Shown: positions 25,071 through 37,140 of the stretch, one piece after another
Numbering within the stretch: position 1 is the first letter of the stretch
Layout of the letters: the number at the start of each line of letters is the position of its first letter
DNA from: Parasponia andersonii
Lineage: Eukaryota > Streptophyta > Magnoliopsida > Rosales > Cannabaceae
Direction: 5' to 3'
Assembly (NCBI GenBank): GCA_002914805.1
Contig: JXTB01000018.1
Coordinates: forward strand, 1,614,160-1,678,159
Length of the DNA stretch: 64,000 nt
The notes under the pieces: generated by a model
Databases searched by the model: none
Seen by the model: only the letters and a program-made list of their open reading frames with translations
What the model was told of the DNA's origin: nothing
Translations under genes and position numbers: made by a program

Positions 25071-25891
25071 ACAAACTAAGCTGACTCCATGTTTATAGGA
25101 TAAAATGAACTCAAATGACCATTACCGTATTGCTCACAAACTCTGACTGAACTATGCAAGGCATGCACTCTATGAACCACCATAGAATCTAGTTTCTTGG
25201 TCAAGGCATTTACTTGGGCAGCCAAAGTTGAAATGGCTTCTATCTCATTAATAATAGCTACCTTCTTTAGATTGATTCTTGTTGAAGGCCATTAGTAGTT
25301 GTTTACAGCCATCTCTTCTAATAAATCAAATACTTCATCAAAAGATTTACCCATTAAAGTATCACCAACTACTGCGTCAACTATTGTTCTCAAATACCCT
25401 ATCAAACCATTATAAAAATTCCGAACCAATAACAATTTAGGAATTATATGGTGAGGACTCTTTCTCATTAGCTCCTTGTATCGCTCCCAAGATTCATACA
25501 AAGACTCAGATGTCTTGGCAGGAGGGAAGAACTTTGTGAGGAATTTCTAATCTAGTTCATCCTACATGGTGATAGATCCTGAAGGTAGTGCATTTAACCA
25601 TCCCTTCGCCTTGTCCCTCAAAGAAATAGGAACAAACGCAAACGAATGACATCATCACTCATCCTGTTGTACTTGAAGTATCACAAATCTCCAAGAAGTT
25701 CATGATATGTTGGTTGGGATCATCACTAGACAAACCACTAAATTGACATGTCTCTTACACCATATGAATAATAGTTTGCTTCAGTTCAAAGTTATTGGCA
25801 TTGATGGCTGGTCTTCGGATGCTAGAACTGACCCTATGACCACAAGAACGGCAAAGTCCTAAAGTGACCTTGCATTATCTTGGTCTGCCAT
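25070..25891 (-). pseudogene. Athila-type gag (decayed)
   Basis: A likely start is ATG 25891 (MADQDNARSL). The capsid domain is readable on the minus strand: ISLRDKAKGWLNALPSGSI, KFLTKFFPPAKT, then SESLYESWERYKELMRKSPHH and FYNGL (open frame 25501-25292, ending EEMAVNNY). Compared with relatives, about a dozen residues between PPAKT and SESLYE are missing. A partial zinc knuckle 'CEQYGNGH' follows near 25110. Gag packages the element RNA into virus-like particles. Frameshifts and stops between 25560 and 25850 disable it. Confidence 0.82.
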
Positions 25892-26108
25892 GGTAGGTTG
25901 AGGGTTATTTCTTTGATTTCTCTGTCTTTTAAGCTTTCTCAAGGTTTGCTCAATTTTAGAGTCTAGAGGCAAGAATTCAAGGCTCCATGCTCGTCTCATA
26001 TACAAACGTTAGAATTCTAGTACCTGAAATACACACCAAAATAAAGAAAGTTTGAATTAAATCTAAACTAGTTGATATTAGTATTAACAAACTATAAATC
26101 TCCGTGCT

Positions 26109-26125
26109 CCCCAACAACGACGCCA
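26109..26125 (-). other. Primer binding site of the Athila-type element
   Basis: On the minus strand TGGCGTCGTTGTTGGGG lies six bases inside the 5' LTR end. It differs by two changes from the TGGCGCCGTTGCCGGGG that pairs with the 3' end of plant tRNA-Asp and is typical of Athila elements. Both changes are C to T. Confidence 0.8.
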
Positions 26126-26131
26126 AAAATT

Positions 26132-27587
26132 TGTTGAGTTATTTCTAACACACAAAACACCACAAGTATATAGGTCGCAACAAGTAATATAGAAGGTAAA
26201 TGAGTGTCGAATCTCACGATGAGCAAATGAATTACAACTGCTAAGTACTAACCAAAACAAGTTGACGATTTATCCAATAATGGAAATTAACACTAAACTA
26301 CCAATGATAGTTTTACGACAATGAGATAAAGCCTAGGGATGCAATCTCTCCTCTAACTCCTTCAATTACTAGTTTTCCTCACTGTTCAATCATCTACTTA
26401 CAATTAACAACCGGGAATTCAATGGCATTCACAAATTCCTTTCCAAGATATAGGTGAAAATGCTTAAATAAGATAGTATATTACTCTTAATATAACTTGA
26501 TTAAACTCATTAAGTTTGGTAATTCCCATTCAAGATTGTATAAGTTTCTTAGGTATATTCCTATCTCTATCCTATGTAAACTCATCTTAGACTATGCAAT
26601 CCTATATTGTTCAACCTATATCCAAATCTACACTCCCTTTTCTAAGTTCAAATAAATTTAACACAACAATCAATTCAATGGCCAAATTAACAGAAGCATT
26701 AAGCATAATGTAGAACAATTAACTCATCAATGGATTTCAAGAACAACTGAGGAAAATAACACGGTTGAATTACATTAGAGGTTTGATTACATCCCTAGAG
26801 AATAGTTTAGTTCATAGTTATATAAGGAAGAACACAACAAAAATGATATAGCTGAGACATGTCCATAGCAGAAAAATAAAAGAATAAACAGAAGAAAGAT
26901 AGAAAAATTCTTTGAAGCTTGTTCAATCCACTGGTTTCCTCTCGAATCCTCGTGTTCCTTCAGCTCCTTCTTGTGTCTCCTTCAGAATCTCTCTCTAGCT
27001 CTCTCTAACTTTGGTGACTTGGGTTTTTCCCCATCCTCCTCAGCTGATTACAGAAAAAATGTTAAATACTAGAGGCTAAATCGGCCACGATGTAGGAATT
27101 CTGTAACATGTCTATTCTTTGTGGCGCTGCAACACCAGATTTAGTGCCACGGCACCAAGAGATCAAGAGGGTGGCGTTGCGGTGCCACAGACTAGCTGAC
27201 ATGGTGTCGCAGTGCCATGTAAGTGGCACTATAGTGCCACGAGATTAATACCACAGCACCGCGGTGTCGTGCACTTGGCGCTGTGGTGCCAAATTTCTGA
27301 AACTCCCGGCATTGTAGCACTCACTTTTTGTCCAGTTTTTCTCCAATTGATAGTGCTGCTTCACTCTGCTGAAATGCTGAGATTGAGTTCTCTTGTTTTT
27401 TCTTGCAATTGGTCTAAATTACCTTGATTAAACCTCGATTTTTCTTCTAAAGTTGGTATTCTCTAGCTCAAGACTCCTCACCTAAAATATACGCTAAAAA
27501 CAACAAAATCAGATAAAAAGAGCTCAAAAACGAGTAATTTTTAAACTTGAAAAGATAGTAAAGTTAAGTGTAGAATCCACTTAATCA
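26132..27587 (-). repeat. Athila-type 5' LTR
   Basis: 1456 bp. In element orientation it begins TGATTAAGTGG at 27587 and ends ACTCAACA at 26132, followed by the PBS. It pairs with 10604-12073. Both LTRs contain a GC-rich run of short palindromes (here 27120-27300), for example gtggcactatagtgccac near 27223. Confidence 0.82.
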
Positions 27588-27642
27588 GGATATCAGCTCC
27601 CTTTCTCTCTTCTTGGCACGTGACACAACAATACTAGAAATG

Positions 27643-28265
27643 TAGAGTAGGTCAGATCAACCTATATTTTGATAAGTCTACATGGGCTTTGTACTAGGCC
27701 GGTGTGACCTTTATTCCTGTCAAGGAGTCCCGCACAGCCCATAAGCCCAACCTATATTTTATGCAGGGCTAAGTGAGCTGTACTTATTCGGGCTAAATAT
27801 GAGTCTATACGAGCTAATTTAAAATTGCTTTAAATTTCAAGCAATGTTTCCACATCTCTAGTTTCTCTTGTGCAACTTTTCCATTCTTCCGGATATAGAA
27901 GTTTATTTTATATTATTTTTTAATTTTTTTAAATCAATTATGCTCATGTCATATTTTTAGATTTATTGAATATTACTATTTAATAGAGACTATATTATCC
28001 CTTTGTTTTTTATTAGATTAAAATAGAAAAAAACTTATCCATATTCTTTTACAATTTGAATAAGTTAAAAATAAATAAAAATAAGTAAATAACATCCATT
28101 AAAAGCATATAAATGAAAATACTTGATTAATATTTTTTTATATTTTTAATTAAGAAATATATTTAAGTTTTATATAAATGGCTAAATACAGGCCTAAGGT
28201 GGACCTGCAAAAATATGGGCCAGGCTGATAGGCCTATTGCTGAAGTCTGGCCTGATCCTACTGTA
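27643..28265. mobile_element. Possible hAT-like non-autonomous element
   Basis: Starts tagagtaggtcagatcaac and ends with a rough inverted copy (reverse complement tacagtaggatcaggccaga). Subterminal DNA is rich in 'gggct' and 'ggcc' repeats ('gggctttgtactaggcc', 'aggcctattgc'), as in many plant hAT-derived elements. The 8-bp flanks tagaaatg and tatacttg agree at only five positions, so the boundary is tentative. Confidence 0.4.
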
Positions 28266-29694
28266 TATACTTGGTCAGTCTAAGCTCATATTAATGTATT
28301 TTTTCTTCGAAATGTGGGACTGGCTCATATTGGCATCTTTACACAAGGTTGAGGATGACGATTGCTTGGATAGAAGGGTAGCTTGTGAGGTGGGTTGCAT
28401 CCGAATGACTGGGAATGGCCTGGTATAAGGGCAGCACGATTGGATTCTAATGGCTGAGTGGAGGATCATGAGAGAGAAAGAGAAGCAAGAAAAAGGGTTA
28501 GGGATTTGAGTGGGTTTAGGGCTTTCTTGCCACTTGGCAAAGTTTAAGTGGTCTTCAACCCTTTCTAATTTATGAAATAGCCTCATTTCCTTAGCTTTCT
28601 TTTAGTTATTGCCCCTAAAATAAGAGGATAACAATTTATGTTATCATGTTGTATTCGCATCATGCCGAGATATATGTATAACAAGCAATTACCAAATCTA
28701 AACCTAACATGTTTATTATTTGTATCATCATTTATAAACTCATACCCAACATGCTACATAAATATGTTAACATGTGAATGACATAGTTAACACATTATTT
28801 AAGCAAGTTCAATTCGAGTCGCGTCTAACCTAATATGACTTGCTAACTTATGTACCATTTATCCCATTAATTGAAATCCATTTAATATGTTAATAGGAAA
28901 TATGTTGTATTTAGTTCAACGTAACATAATCTATTAATATATTAAATTTAACATATTAATCTATTTCACATTTCCAATATAACTTAATATAATCTATTAA
29001 CTTATTTAATATTTCCAATATAACTAATCAATTATGATGGATTAAATAAATATAATATACAATCTAAAGCTTAAACTAAAATAAAACTTTCAAGTTTTAG
29101 TACATGAAACGAAAACCAAGCTTTAAGTCTTAATACACACAACTTAATACAAAGTCTTAAAAAAATTTAAACATGTTAAACTTGTCAATTTCAGGTTTAA
29201 TATGTTAACCTGCTATTTAATGTGTTTAACTTATTTGAGCCTGTACCTAAGTAAAACAAATCTAAACCAGCTAATTTTGTATCAGTTTTGAGTCATATTA
29301 TCATGTCGTGTCCTAAATCACCAGTCTCACCCTGAAACTTACAATCTAACCCGAGTTCCATCATTTCTCTCTCTTAGAACCACCCCACTTCGAATTCTTA
29401 ACTTAATTTCCCAAACTTTTAATTCAAAACAAATCCAATTTTAAAGGAAATTACCCTAATATGCCTTTTCAAAGGGATTTGTGAGGTTTGTTTGATGAGT
29501 TGTATCTGACTGATTTCTTTTTCATTTATTTCGTGACTCACTCTATTTTGGAGGCGTATTATTCATTCAAAAATAAATAAAATAAAAAATCTAACGACTT
29601 AATTAAATTGTTTTCTTCACATGTGATATTTTTCTTATCTCACGTGAAAATTCAATTACAAATCAATTAATTTGTTCAATTAATGCTGTCTACA
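28266..29694. other. intergenic, no gene recognised
   Basis: AT-rich. Around 28700-29330 many short 'taatatgttaa' and 'taacatg' motifs and 'atcatgtcgtgtcctaaatc' suggest another decayed hAT-like insertion without clear ends. The open frames at 28237-28586 on either strand match nothing I know. Confidence 0.4.
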
Positions 29695-30225
29695 ACAAAT
29701 ACATTTGTCCGAATGAGTTTGAATCTATTTATGCATATCTTGGATACAGAACAAATTTGGAGCGTATCTCGAAACCATTTTCTTAATCCAATTTCTTTAC
29801 TAATATTAATCATAGCCAAAAAAAAAAAAAAAAGAGAGAGAATAATTTTTTGAGCTGGTACGTAATCTTAGAGTCATGCTAGCTAGCAGCATCTAACCAT
29901 TTACACTACAGAAAAAAGGTCAAGTCGTCGTTATAGATCGAATTATCGTTATTATAAACCTAACAAATACATTTGTCCGAACAAGTTTGGATCTATTTAT
30001 GTATATTTTGGAGTACATAACAAATTTGGAGCATATCTCGAAGCCATTTTCTTAATCTAATTTCTTTAGTAAAATTATTCATACTGCAAAAAAAAAAGAG
30101 ATTAGTTCTTTTGAGTTGGTACATAATTTTGGAGTCATGCTAGCTAGCAGCATCTAACCATTTGCACGGTAAGAAAAGGGGTCAAATCATTGCTATAGAT
30201 CAAATTATCATCGTTATATGTCTAT
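29695..30225. repeat. 268-bp tandem duplication across a CACTA left end
   Basis: Unit 1 (29695-29962) and unit 2 (29963 to about 30225) both run from 'acaaatacatttgtccga' through 'catgctagctagcagcatct' to the element start and its first subterminal repeats. Unit 1 has CACTACAGAAAAAAGGTC at 29904 and unit 2 has CACGGTAAGAAAAGGGGTC at 30165. About 205 bp of flanking DNA and about 60 bp of element were duplicated together. Confidence 0.85.
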
Positions 30226-31741
30226 AATAACGATAAATTTATCATAATTTAGTCATCGTTAAAGACGTTATATGTCTATAATAACGATAAATTTAGTCAT
30301 CGCTAAAGGCCATTTGGTATATACTCTCTATAGCATGATATAATTTGTTGTCACTATAGATGACCTATGTCATCACTATAGACATTATATATATATATAT
30401 ATATAAATTAATTCCTATAACCACGATAAATATTGTCGTTATAGATATTACAGATTTAAAAAATATATATATAATTAATTTAATTGATCTAAATTAATTC
30501 TTAAATAATTATTCTTAAAAAATAAATAATAAAGTTATACTCACAAGTATTCTTAAAAAAATAAATAATAAAGTTATACCCATAATAAAGTCATGCCAAA
30601 ATAAATCCAAAAAACAAACAACCAAACAAAAATTAAACCTCCAAAATCAAAGTAAAAAAATTAAAACTAACACTCTTAAACAAACATATTTCATACTTAA
30701 TAATCAAACTATTAACAAATTTCATATACCAAAATATATATTTTATAAAAAGTATATTCAAATTAAAATCAATAAATGCTCCACAAAATTATAGCATAAA
30801 CTCCACATATTCGTATAAATACCTAAAAGATTTAATCCTAAAAAATCAATAAAACTAAATTAGAATTTAGGAAAACTTACTTCTCTAATGATGAAGAAAC
30901 TTAAAATCTATAATAATACAAATCTGAATATATAATTAATCAAAGAAACGAAAAATTAGTATTTATAATCAAAAATTTACAAAATCACATCAAAGAAAAA
31001 AAAAACTAGATATGCATATATATATATATATATATTATTTTGGAGTGACGGAGTGAGAAATGAGGAGTAAGAGAGAGTGCAAATAAGAGAAAATGAGTGA
31101 GAGGAAACCGGGTTTGGAGAGAGTGAGTAAATAAATGAGAAAATAAAAGAATAAGAAAAATATATGAGTTTTTATCATGCAGCATTTCTAGCATAATAAA
31201 AATTTCGACATCTATAGCATATGTTGTCGTTATAAATAAAGAAAGTTGTCACTATAGCCTAAATGACAATGTTTTCTTTAGATTTTGAAATTGAGAGCAG
31301 TAAATATTATTGCTCATAATTTCATTTAAAATCTCGCTATAGGTAAAATAAAATAATTTATTAAATTTTTTAGATTTTAGTATAATAAATATTACCGTTC
31401 AAAATTTATTCAAAACAAGCTTAAATATATTAAATTTATTATTTTTAGTTTCTTTACATTTAAAAAAATTAAAATTTATTAAATAAACTCAATAACGATG
31501 ACAAATGTCATCGCTATAGATTAAATATATTGATTTTTTAGATTTTTATTCTTTTTACCTTTTAAAAAAATTAAAATTTATTAAATAAATCTTATTTGTC
31601 GTCGCTATCAAGTGTATAGTGTAATATTTGACATGAGATGTGGCATCTTTTTTGACCACCAAAACTATAGCGATGATATTCTGATGTTATAGCGATGATA
31701 TTCTGATGTCGTCGTTGCTATAGGTATGTTTTCTTATAGTA
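29904..31741. mobile_element. CACTA-type non-autonomous transposon
   Basis: The left end CACTACAGAAAAAAGGTC and the right end (reverse complement TACTATAAGAAAACATACC) are imperfect terminal inverted repeats of the CACTA (En/Spm) type. A 3-bp TSD tta is present on both sides (29901-29903, 31742-31744). Subterminal regions hold many copies of a short motif in both orientations, such as cgttatagat, cactatagat, ataacgataaattta and actatagcgatgatattctg, as expected for transposase-binding repeats of this superfamily. No transposase is encoded. The 1838-bp length includes a duplicated flank (see 29695-30225). Confidence 0.8.
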
Positions 31742-31811
31742 TTACTATAGTCTGATTCCAAAAGTTATAAATCTAAAACGCTTTTTTTTCCCATTATGTG
31801 TGTGTGTATAT

Positions 31812-32053
31812 GGGTACCAATTCAGTAGGTATTTTTTTTGCTTATGTATAAGTATCAATTTAGTTAATAAAAATTTATCATGCATATTTTTTTATTATAA
31901 AAAGTAAGAGAGAGAAATAACATTAATGATGCATGTCTTTTCATACACCTCATTATTGTCATTAGATCACTATTAAATGATGATCCAACGGTAAAAAAAA
32001 AATAACTACCCGTAAGGTAAAAGAAAAAAAAAACACCTATTGGACTAACAACC
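31812..32053 (+). mobile_element. (TA)n-associated MITE, copy 1
   Basis: Starts ggtaccaattcagtaggtat and ends with an inverted counterpart 'aacacctattggactaacaacc'. The interior has 'aaaaagtaagagagag' and 'attaatgatgcatgtctttt', shared with the three copies at 47535-48306. It is flanked by tgtgtgtata on the left and tatacgtacatatg on the right, remnants of a TA-rich target. No coding capacity. Confidence 0.8.
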
Positions 32054-32094
32054 TATACGTACATATGTTTTCTCTTTTTTGTTATTGAAACAAG

Positions 32095-32166
32095 GCAAGA
32101 AAATTGTCCTGGTTGAGCACCTATCTCGGGGCAAGAAAATTGTCCTGGTTGAGCACCTATCTCGGG
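32095..32166. repeat. Perfect 36-bp tandem duplication
   Basis: The unit starting gcaagaaaattgtcctggtt occurs at 32095 and again at 32131 without a mismatch, followed by a partial third start (ggggcaa). Confidence 0.95.
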
Positions 32167-33652
32167 GCAACTGACATAATATATGTGATTCATGAATATG
32201 ATCAATTTTTTTCTTAATACATGAGAGAGGGGGGGAAGCTATTGTATCTTGCTTAACAAAGGCTATTTTATCTGTTACGTGGTGAATGATTCATGAAGGA
32301 AAAGCTTGATGAAAAATTACTCTATTTTTTTTCTAAATCATTGAGAGATTTTTTATCCCAATTTGATTATTATGTGGCGTTGCATGCCAATTTCTTCTTG
32401 TCGTTTTAGTTATTTTAAAATAACATTAATTAACTGTTAATCATAAATAGCTATAAAAAGAAACGTTGACTAAAGTCGAGGGCAAATTAGTGCAATTTCA
32501 TTAGTGGCGTACGTAAGTACATGAGCACGCCTCTATTTTTTTTTTTTTTTTTTTGGGGGGGAATACATGGGCACGCATTGGATAATTTATAAAGTGACCT
32601 TCCAAATTTCCAATAGCTATACAGTTTGTAATAAATATAACCGATTTGAACTAAGAAACAAAATAAATAAATATTATATGAATATTGTTTCCAAATATGT
32701 CGATTGCTCAAATTCCAAGTAATTATATAACTTCCGATGGTTTAAACCGAGTCATCTGTATGTGGTTTTTTTTTTTTTATCTTATATACTTTTTGCTGAG
32801 ACATTTGAGTAAGCAACTGACTATCATCCATTGAACCCACATGTGGCTAAATTATCATACTAACTAGTAACAAAAGAATTGAATCAGAAAGGACACTGAA
32901 TTTGGTAGATAGGAAGATGTAAAACCAAAGAGGGAAAAAAACTTAAGTTGATTTAACCAAATTTTATCTCAAGTTATTTGGTCGGGTAGAAAGAAACATA
33001 AGGGAAGGGTAAGACTTAGTGACGTACCTATTTCGATAAAATGTACATATATTAGTCATTTTCTCTAAAGAGTACTCATCTACTTATCAATTAGTCATTT
33101 TCTCAAAAAAAAAAAAAATTGTCATTTTTTCTAAACTGTATTCATCTACTTATCTCCACTTTCTCGTTTTGTTTTCTTATTTTTTTTTCGAACAATTTCT
33201 CATTTCTCTTCCTATGAACCAAACACCACAAGTTAATTGTACTTTTTGTCGTAGTTGTTGAACCTATAAGTCAATCTTACCTGCTACATAAACACACAGT
33301 ACTTTCATTTTCTTATCTTATCAGAGGCAAGAGGGTTAGAAAAGTCTAAATGTATTAAAACCAAGCATTCAAAACAAACAAACAAACAAACAAAAAAAAA
33401 AAAAAAAAGAGGTCGGTCCAAAGAAACACACAAGGAATATATAAATATATATATATATGTACGATAGCTTATAATTAAAACTATGGGCTACCATGTCTAT
33501 CCCAGCCACTGTCACTGTCACGATGACAAGATCAACATGTTTTACAGGAGTTTTTTTTTTTTTTCGAAAAACTACAATATTCAAACAAAGTTATATTAAT
33601 CATCATACCCAAGTCGTACTTTTTTGTTTTTGTTTTAAAATGTTACGTTAAG
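32167..33652. other. intergenic, no gene recognised
   Basis: AT-rich with several homopolymer runs (T runs at about 32537 and 32770, an A run near 33393) and a TA run near 33440-33458. No gene or transposon end seen. Confidence 0.5.
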
Positions 33653-35156
33653 TGTTAGATTTAAAAATGATTTTCGCAGCAGAAAATTAGTTCAGGAACA
33701 TTCAAAAATTTTCTCAAAATAATTGATTATATGAGTGTATAGTATTAATTCATAGTAAATAGGAACATACAAATAGAATAGATCTAATACTTTTTGTAGC
33801 CTATCAGCAGATCTTAGATTTATTGTCTTCTAAACTACGATCTTCCAATCTAAGCCTCAAGCATAACTGGATGAACGTGTGGGCGTTGTGTATAATCTCT
33901 TAAAACTCACACTTTAGGCACTTGCAATTTTCTCAACACATGAGATTNNNNNNNNNNNNNNNNNNNNNNNNNNNNNNNNNNNNNNNNNNNNNNNNNNNNN
34001 NNNNNNNNNNNNNNNNNNNNNNNNNNNNNNNNNNNNNNNNNNNNNNNNNNNNNNNNNNNNNNNNNNNNNNNNNNNNNNNNNNNNNNNNNNNNNNNNNNNN
34101 NNNNNNNNNNNNNNNNNNNNNNNNNNNNNNNNNNNNNNNNNNNNNNNNNNNNNNNNNNNNNNNNNNNNNNNNNNNNNNNNNNNNNNNNNNNNNNNNNNNN
34201 NNNNNNNNNNNNNNNNNNNNNNNNNNNNNNNNNNNNNNNNNNNNNNNNNNNNNNNNNNNNNNNNNNNNNNNNNNNNNNNNNNNNNNNNNNNNNNNNNNNN
34301 NNNNNNNNNNNNNNNNNNNNNNNNNNNNNNNNNNNNNNNNNNNNNNNNNNNNNNNNNNNNNNNNNNNNNNNNNNNNNNNNNNNNNNNNNNNNNNNNNNNN
34401 NNNNNNNNNNNNNNNNNNNNNNNNNNNNNNNNNNNNNNNNNNNNNNNNNACCATTGATTCTCTAATGAACAATTAATTTATAAATCTATTATAAATTGAG
34501 TACTCAAATTGTTCAAGTCCTGAATCAATACACAAGGGAATCATATTTTTAGCTTCCTTATGGAAGGAATGGATTCCATATCTGTAAGTTACATTCCCAA
34601 CTACTAATCTCATCATACTCCTAAGATACAAGTATTTCGATCTGTTTAAAAACAAACCTTTAACAAGTATGTCAAAGAACATAATGTTATAAATAGGAGT
34701 CTATAACTACTCAGAATTAAGATTGATCTACATATAATCTTCTAGTGATATTATTTGAACTCTCAATAGTTAACGGAATTTATGTGAGATTCAAATCATG
34801 TCTGGTCCAGTCCTATATAATCGAATTATATAAAGTACCTCCATTGTGATGTCAACACATCAATAATCCGGATAAAACTATTACATTCTCAATGTTAATG
34901 GACTGTACTAATAATATTTAATTAAAGATCCCAAATTTTAATTAATTATTACGAACTATATTTAGTTTATTATCCATAAATTTAATCCTCATGTATATAA
35001 CACTTATATACTAAATTCATGGTCACATAAATAAACTAAGAATTTTATGATATTTAAAGACATACAAATTATGTACAAATTCAAATAGAAAAATGTCATT
35101 TTATTAATTCAGTAAATATCCAAAATATACATACTTTTAGAGCATAAACCCTAACA
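33653..35156 (+). mobile_element. Solo LTR, second copy of the 7387 family, with gap
   Basis: Begins TGTTAG at 33653 and ends ccctaaca at 35156, matching both termini of 7387-9172. Flanks are ttaag on the left and ataag on the right, a 5-bp TSD with one mismatch. It contains an assembly gap (33948-34449). Outside the gap the two copies are co-linear. The right terminus CTAACA is the exact inverse of TGTTAG, so this copy keeps the better 3' end. Confidence 0.88.
33948..34449. other. Assembly gap (502 N)
   Basis: A run of 502 unknown bases inside the second solo LTR. By co-linearity with the first copy the missing segment should correspond to 7681-8464, about 784 bp, so the N count is probably a placeholder that is too short. 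Confidence 0.95.
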
Positions 35157-35364
35157 ATAAGGTCATAAGAAAATCATTATCTACATATTTAGCAAAAACA
35201 AAAAATAAATTATTTACATTTTACATGTGGAATTTTCACTCGAGTGAACGTACCCTTAGTCCTTATTGTATGCCATCTATGTGACCAGTCGTAAGGCAAA
35301 TATATAGCTCAATTAAGTGAGTTGTAACCGTCTGCACTCTGGCCAAAAGTAAACATTATTTTTT

Positions 35365-35836
35365 GGGAAATTATTACTAAAATATTTTTTATTTTGAAAA
35401 AAAAAATCTTATATTTTTAAAAATTCAAAATAAATATCTTCTATTTAACGAAAATTATTACTAAAATATCATCTGTTTTAAAAAAAAAAAGTGTGAAAAA
35501 AATCTTTACATTATAAAAAATTGAAAATAAATACTTTCTTTTTTTTTATTTTCAAGTGTAGTGTGTGCCTTAAATTAATATAATAAAGAGTAAAATATTT
35601 ATTTAAATAAATTTTTTGAAACTTTAAAAATAGCAAATGATATGATAATTCAAATAAAATGTATTTATTGTGAATTTTTAATAATACAAGAGATTTTTTC
35701 TCATGCTTTTTGAAAACAGATGGTATCTTAATGATAATTTTTGTTAAATAAAAGGTACTTATTTTGAATTTCTAAAAATACAATATTTTTTCACATTTTT
35801 TTAAAACAAAAGATATTTTAGTGACAAATTTTCTTA
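35365..35836. repeat. Long inverted repeat (foldback), ~470 bp
   Basis: The left arm 35365-35534 and right arm 35662-35836 are imperfect reverse complements (for example 'attcaaaataaatatcttct' against the inverse of 'aggtacttattttgaatttc'). Each arm is itself two related ~95-bp units. The transcript would fold into a long hairpin with a ~125-bp loop. No coding sequence. Probably a foldback MITE. Confidence 0.8.
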
Positions 35837-35908
35837 TTTTTTTTCCAAAAAAAAAAAAAAAAATTTACCTTTTCTTTTTTTATTACCTTGAATTCCCAAA
35901 CTTTCCCC

Positions 35909-37140
35909 AACATTATCACTTATGTCCGCGAACTTTTTATTGTAGCATTTAAATTCTTAAATTATTAGTTTTTATCACGTGTTAGTCCCTAATGCTATTT
36001 GCGTCTAAAGGAGCAGTCAAAATATCATGTGCATAGTATATGGTCTTCTTTCCAAGGGTGTAACTGGAAAGCTCTTTATGTCTCAAACATCTTCGTTGTC
36101 TCACTTTTGCCAAGGTCCCGTTACAACTTTCCTCTATGATTTGCAGATCTGTATTAGTATATCTTGGAGCTTTGAGAAAGAGGTTGCTAAAAGTATTGAG
36201 ACCCAAAATATCCTGCATTAATTCTAATTGTCGAAAATCATTACTATCTATTTCCATCTAACTCTTCTGCCTACAATAATTCTGAAATTGAGAAGAAAAG
36301 TGAGAGATCATAAAATATGAAATCAAGTAATCAAAAACTCTCCACCTTTTGTATAGTGCAAGACCTGTACAAAAGAATGCGTTGAAAAAAGAATAAAAAT
36401 AAAAATAAAACTTAAAAGAATCCATGGTAATCAAGAAAAAAATAAAAATAAAGGAGAGAGAAACTTTTACAGACCGTGACACAGCAGAAATGATAAAAAC
36501 TGGGAATGGACAAAGAAATATAGAGGATTAATTTACAATTCTCAAGTCTCAAACTAAACAATAGAGCTTTATAGATCCACTAACAAGAATAGAGCGAAAA
36601 ACTCATCAAAGATGAGAATATAAACCTACTCCTAGTCATTATATGTCTGTAAACCACTTTATAAGTACCTAAAAGCTGAAAACTTAGCTTGATTTCTGGG
36701 AAAAGTCGGTTAAAAAAAAAAAGAAATTTATTAAAGTTTTCAGTTTTAGGAAAAAATTAAACTCTATTAACAAACAAAAATGCTAGTAGATATAGGTTAG
36801 ATGAACTTATATCATTCAACACGAGGGATTAATCTCCTCCTCATTGGCACCGGAGGTCGGGATATTCGTGGTCAATAATGTGTGGGTGGAGAAGATTACG
36901 ACAAATTTAGACATGAGAGAATTAGAGTTGGAGTTTTTCTTTTTCTTTTATGGTCAAATTTCATTTAATACCTATATTCTCAAAATAATTTAATACCTTT
37001 TCCAGATGGAACATGTGCAGAGACATGACACTTGACGGTCCTTTTTGACATAATCGTTAAAAAAAGATCTGATTGTTACAAAAAAATTAGGTGGGGGCTT
37101 AAGTGCTACAAAAAAAGTTCAGGGACTTAAATAATGATAC
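35909..37140. mobile_element. TIR element of ~1.2 kb with internal ORF
   Basis: The left end (35909-35990, 'cattatcacttatgtccgcg' onward) is repeated in inverse at the right end (about 37055-37140, inverse 'gtatcattatttaagtccct'), including the blocks 'gaactttttattgtagca' and 'gaactttttttgtagcac'. The arms are about 80 bp and diverged. The interior has a minus-strand open frame at 35982-36257 plus purine-rich DNA. I could not define a TSD, so the superfamily is open; Mutator-like is possible. Confidence 0.55.
35982..36257 (-). pseudogene. Unrecognised 91-codon ORF inside a TIR element
   Basis: The frame starts MEIDSNDFRQLELMQDIL and is not low-complexity: it has mixed charged and hydrophobic residues (APRYTNTDLQIIEESC, KVRQRRCLRHKELSSYTLGK). 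I do not recognise a domain. Its last eleven codons run into the element's left terminal repeat. It could be an exon fragment captured by the transposon, or chance. An upstream minus-strand pyrimidine-rich stretch with no start signal gives no help. Confidence 0.3.

Larger units (their letters stand above)
10604..27587 (-). mobile_element. Athila-type Ty3/gypsy retrotransposon, nested and decayed
   Basis: A minus-strand element of about 17 kb: 5' LTR at 26132-27587, PBS at 26109-26125, gag, protease, RT, RNase H and integrase from about 25890 down to 17330, an extra ORF at 16254-13606, and the 3' LTR at 10604-12073. Removing three nested solo LTRs (14324-15983, 19831-21631, 22302-23952; about 5.1 kb) leaves about 11.9 kb, normal for Athila. 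The aspartate-tRNA-type PBS and the additional ORF after integrase also fit Athila. All genes carry stops and frameshifts. The outer flanks (agagc on the left, ggata on the right) do not match as a TSD, and the LTRs have diverged visibly, so the insertion is old. Confidence 0.85.

Noticed and set aside
10599-27592. Target-site duplication for the Athila-type element
   Set aside because: The flanks agagc and ggata do not match; either they have mutated or the ends were rearranged, so I claim none.
28275-28586. 103-codon minus-strand frame
   Set aside because: No domain and no supporting splice or promoter signals; composition fits chance in a purine-rich stretch.
33922-34476. Long open frames on both strands
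   Set aside because: They consist almost entirely of unknown bases in the assembly gap.
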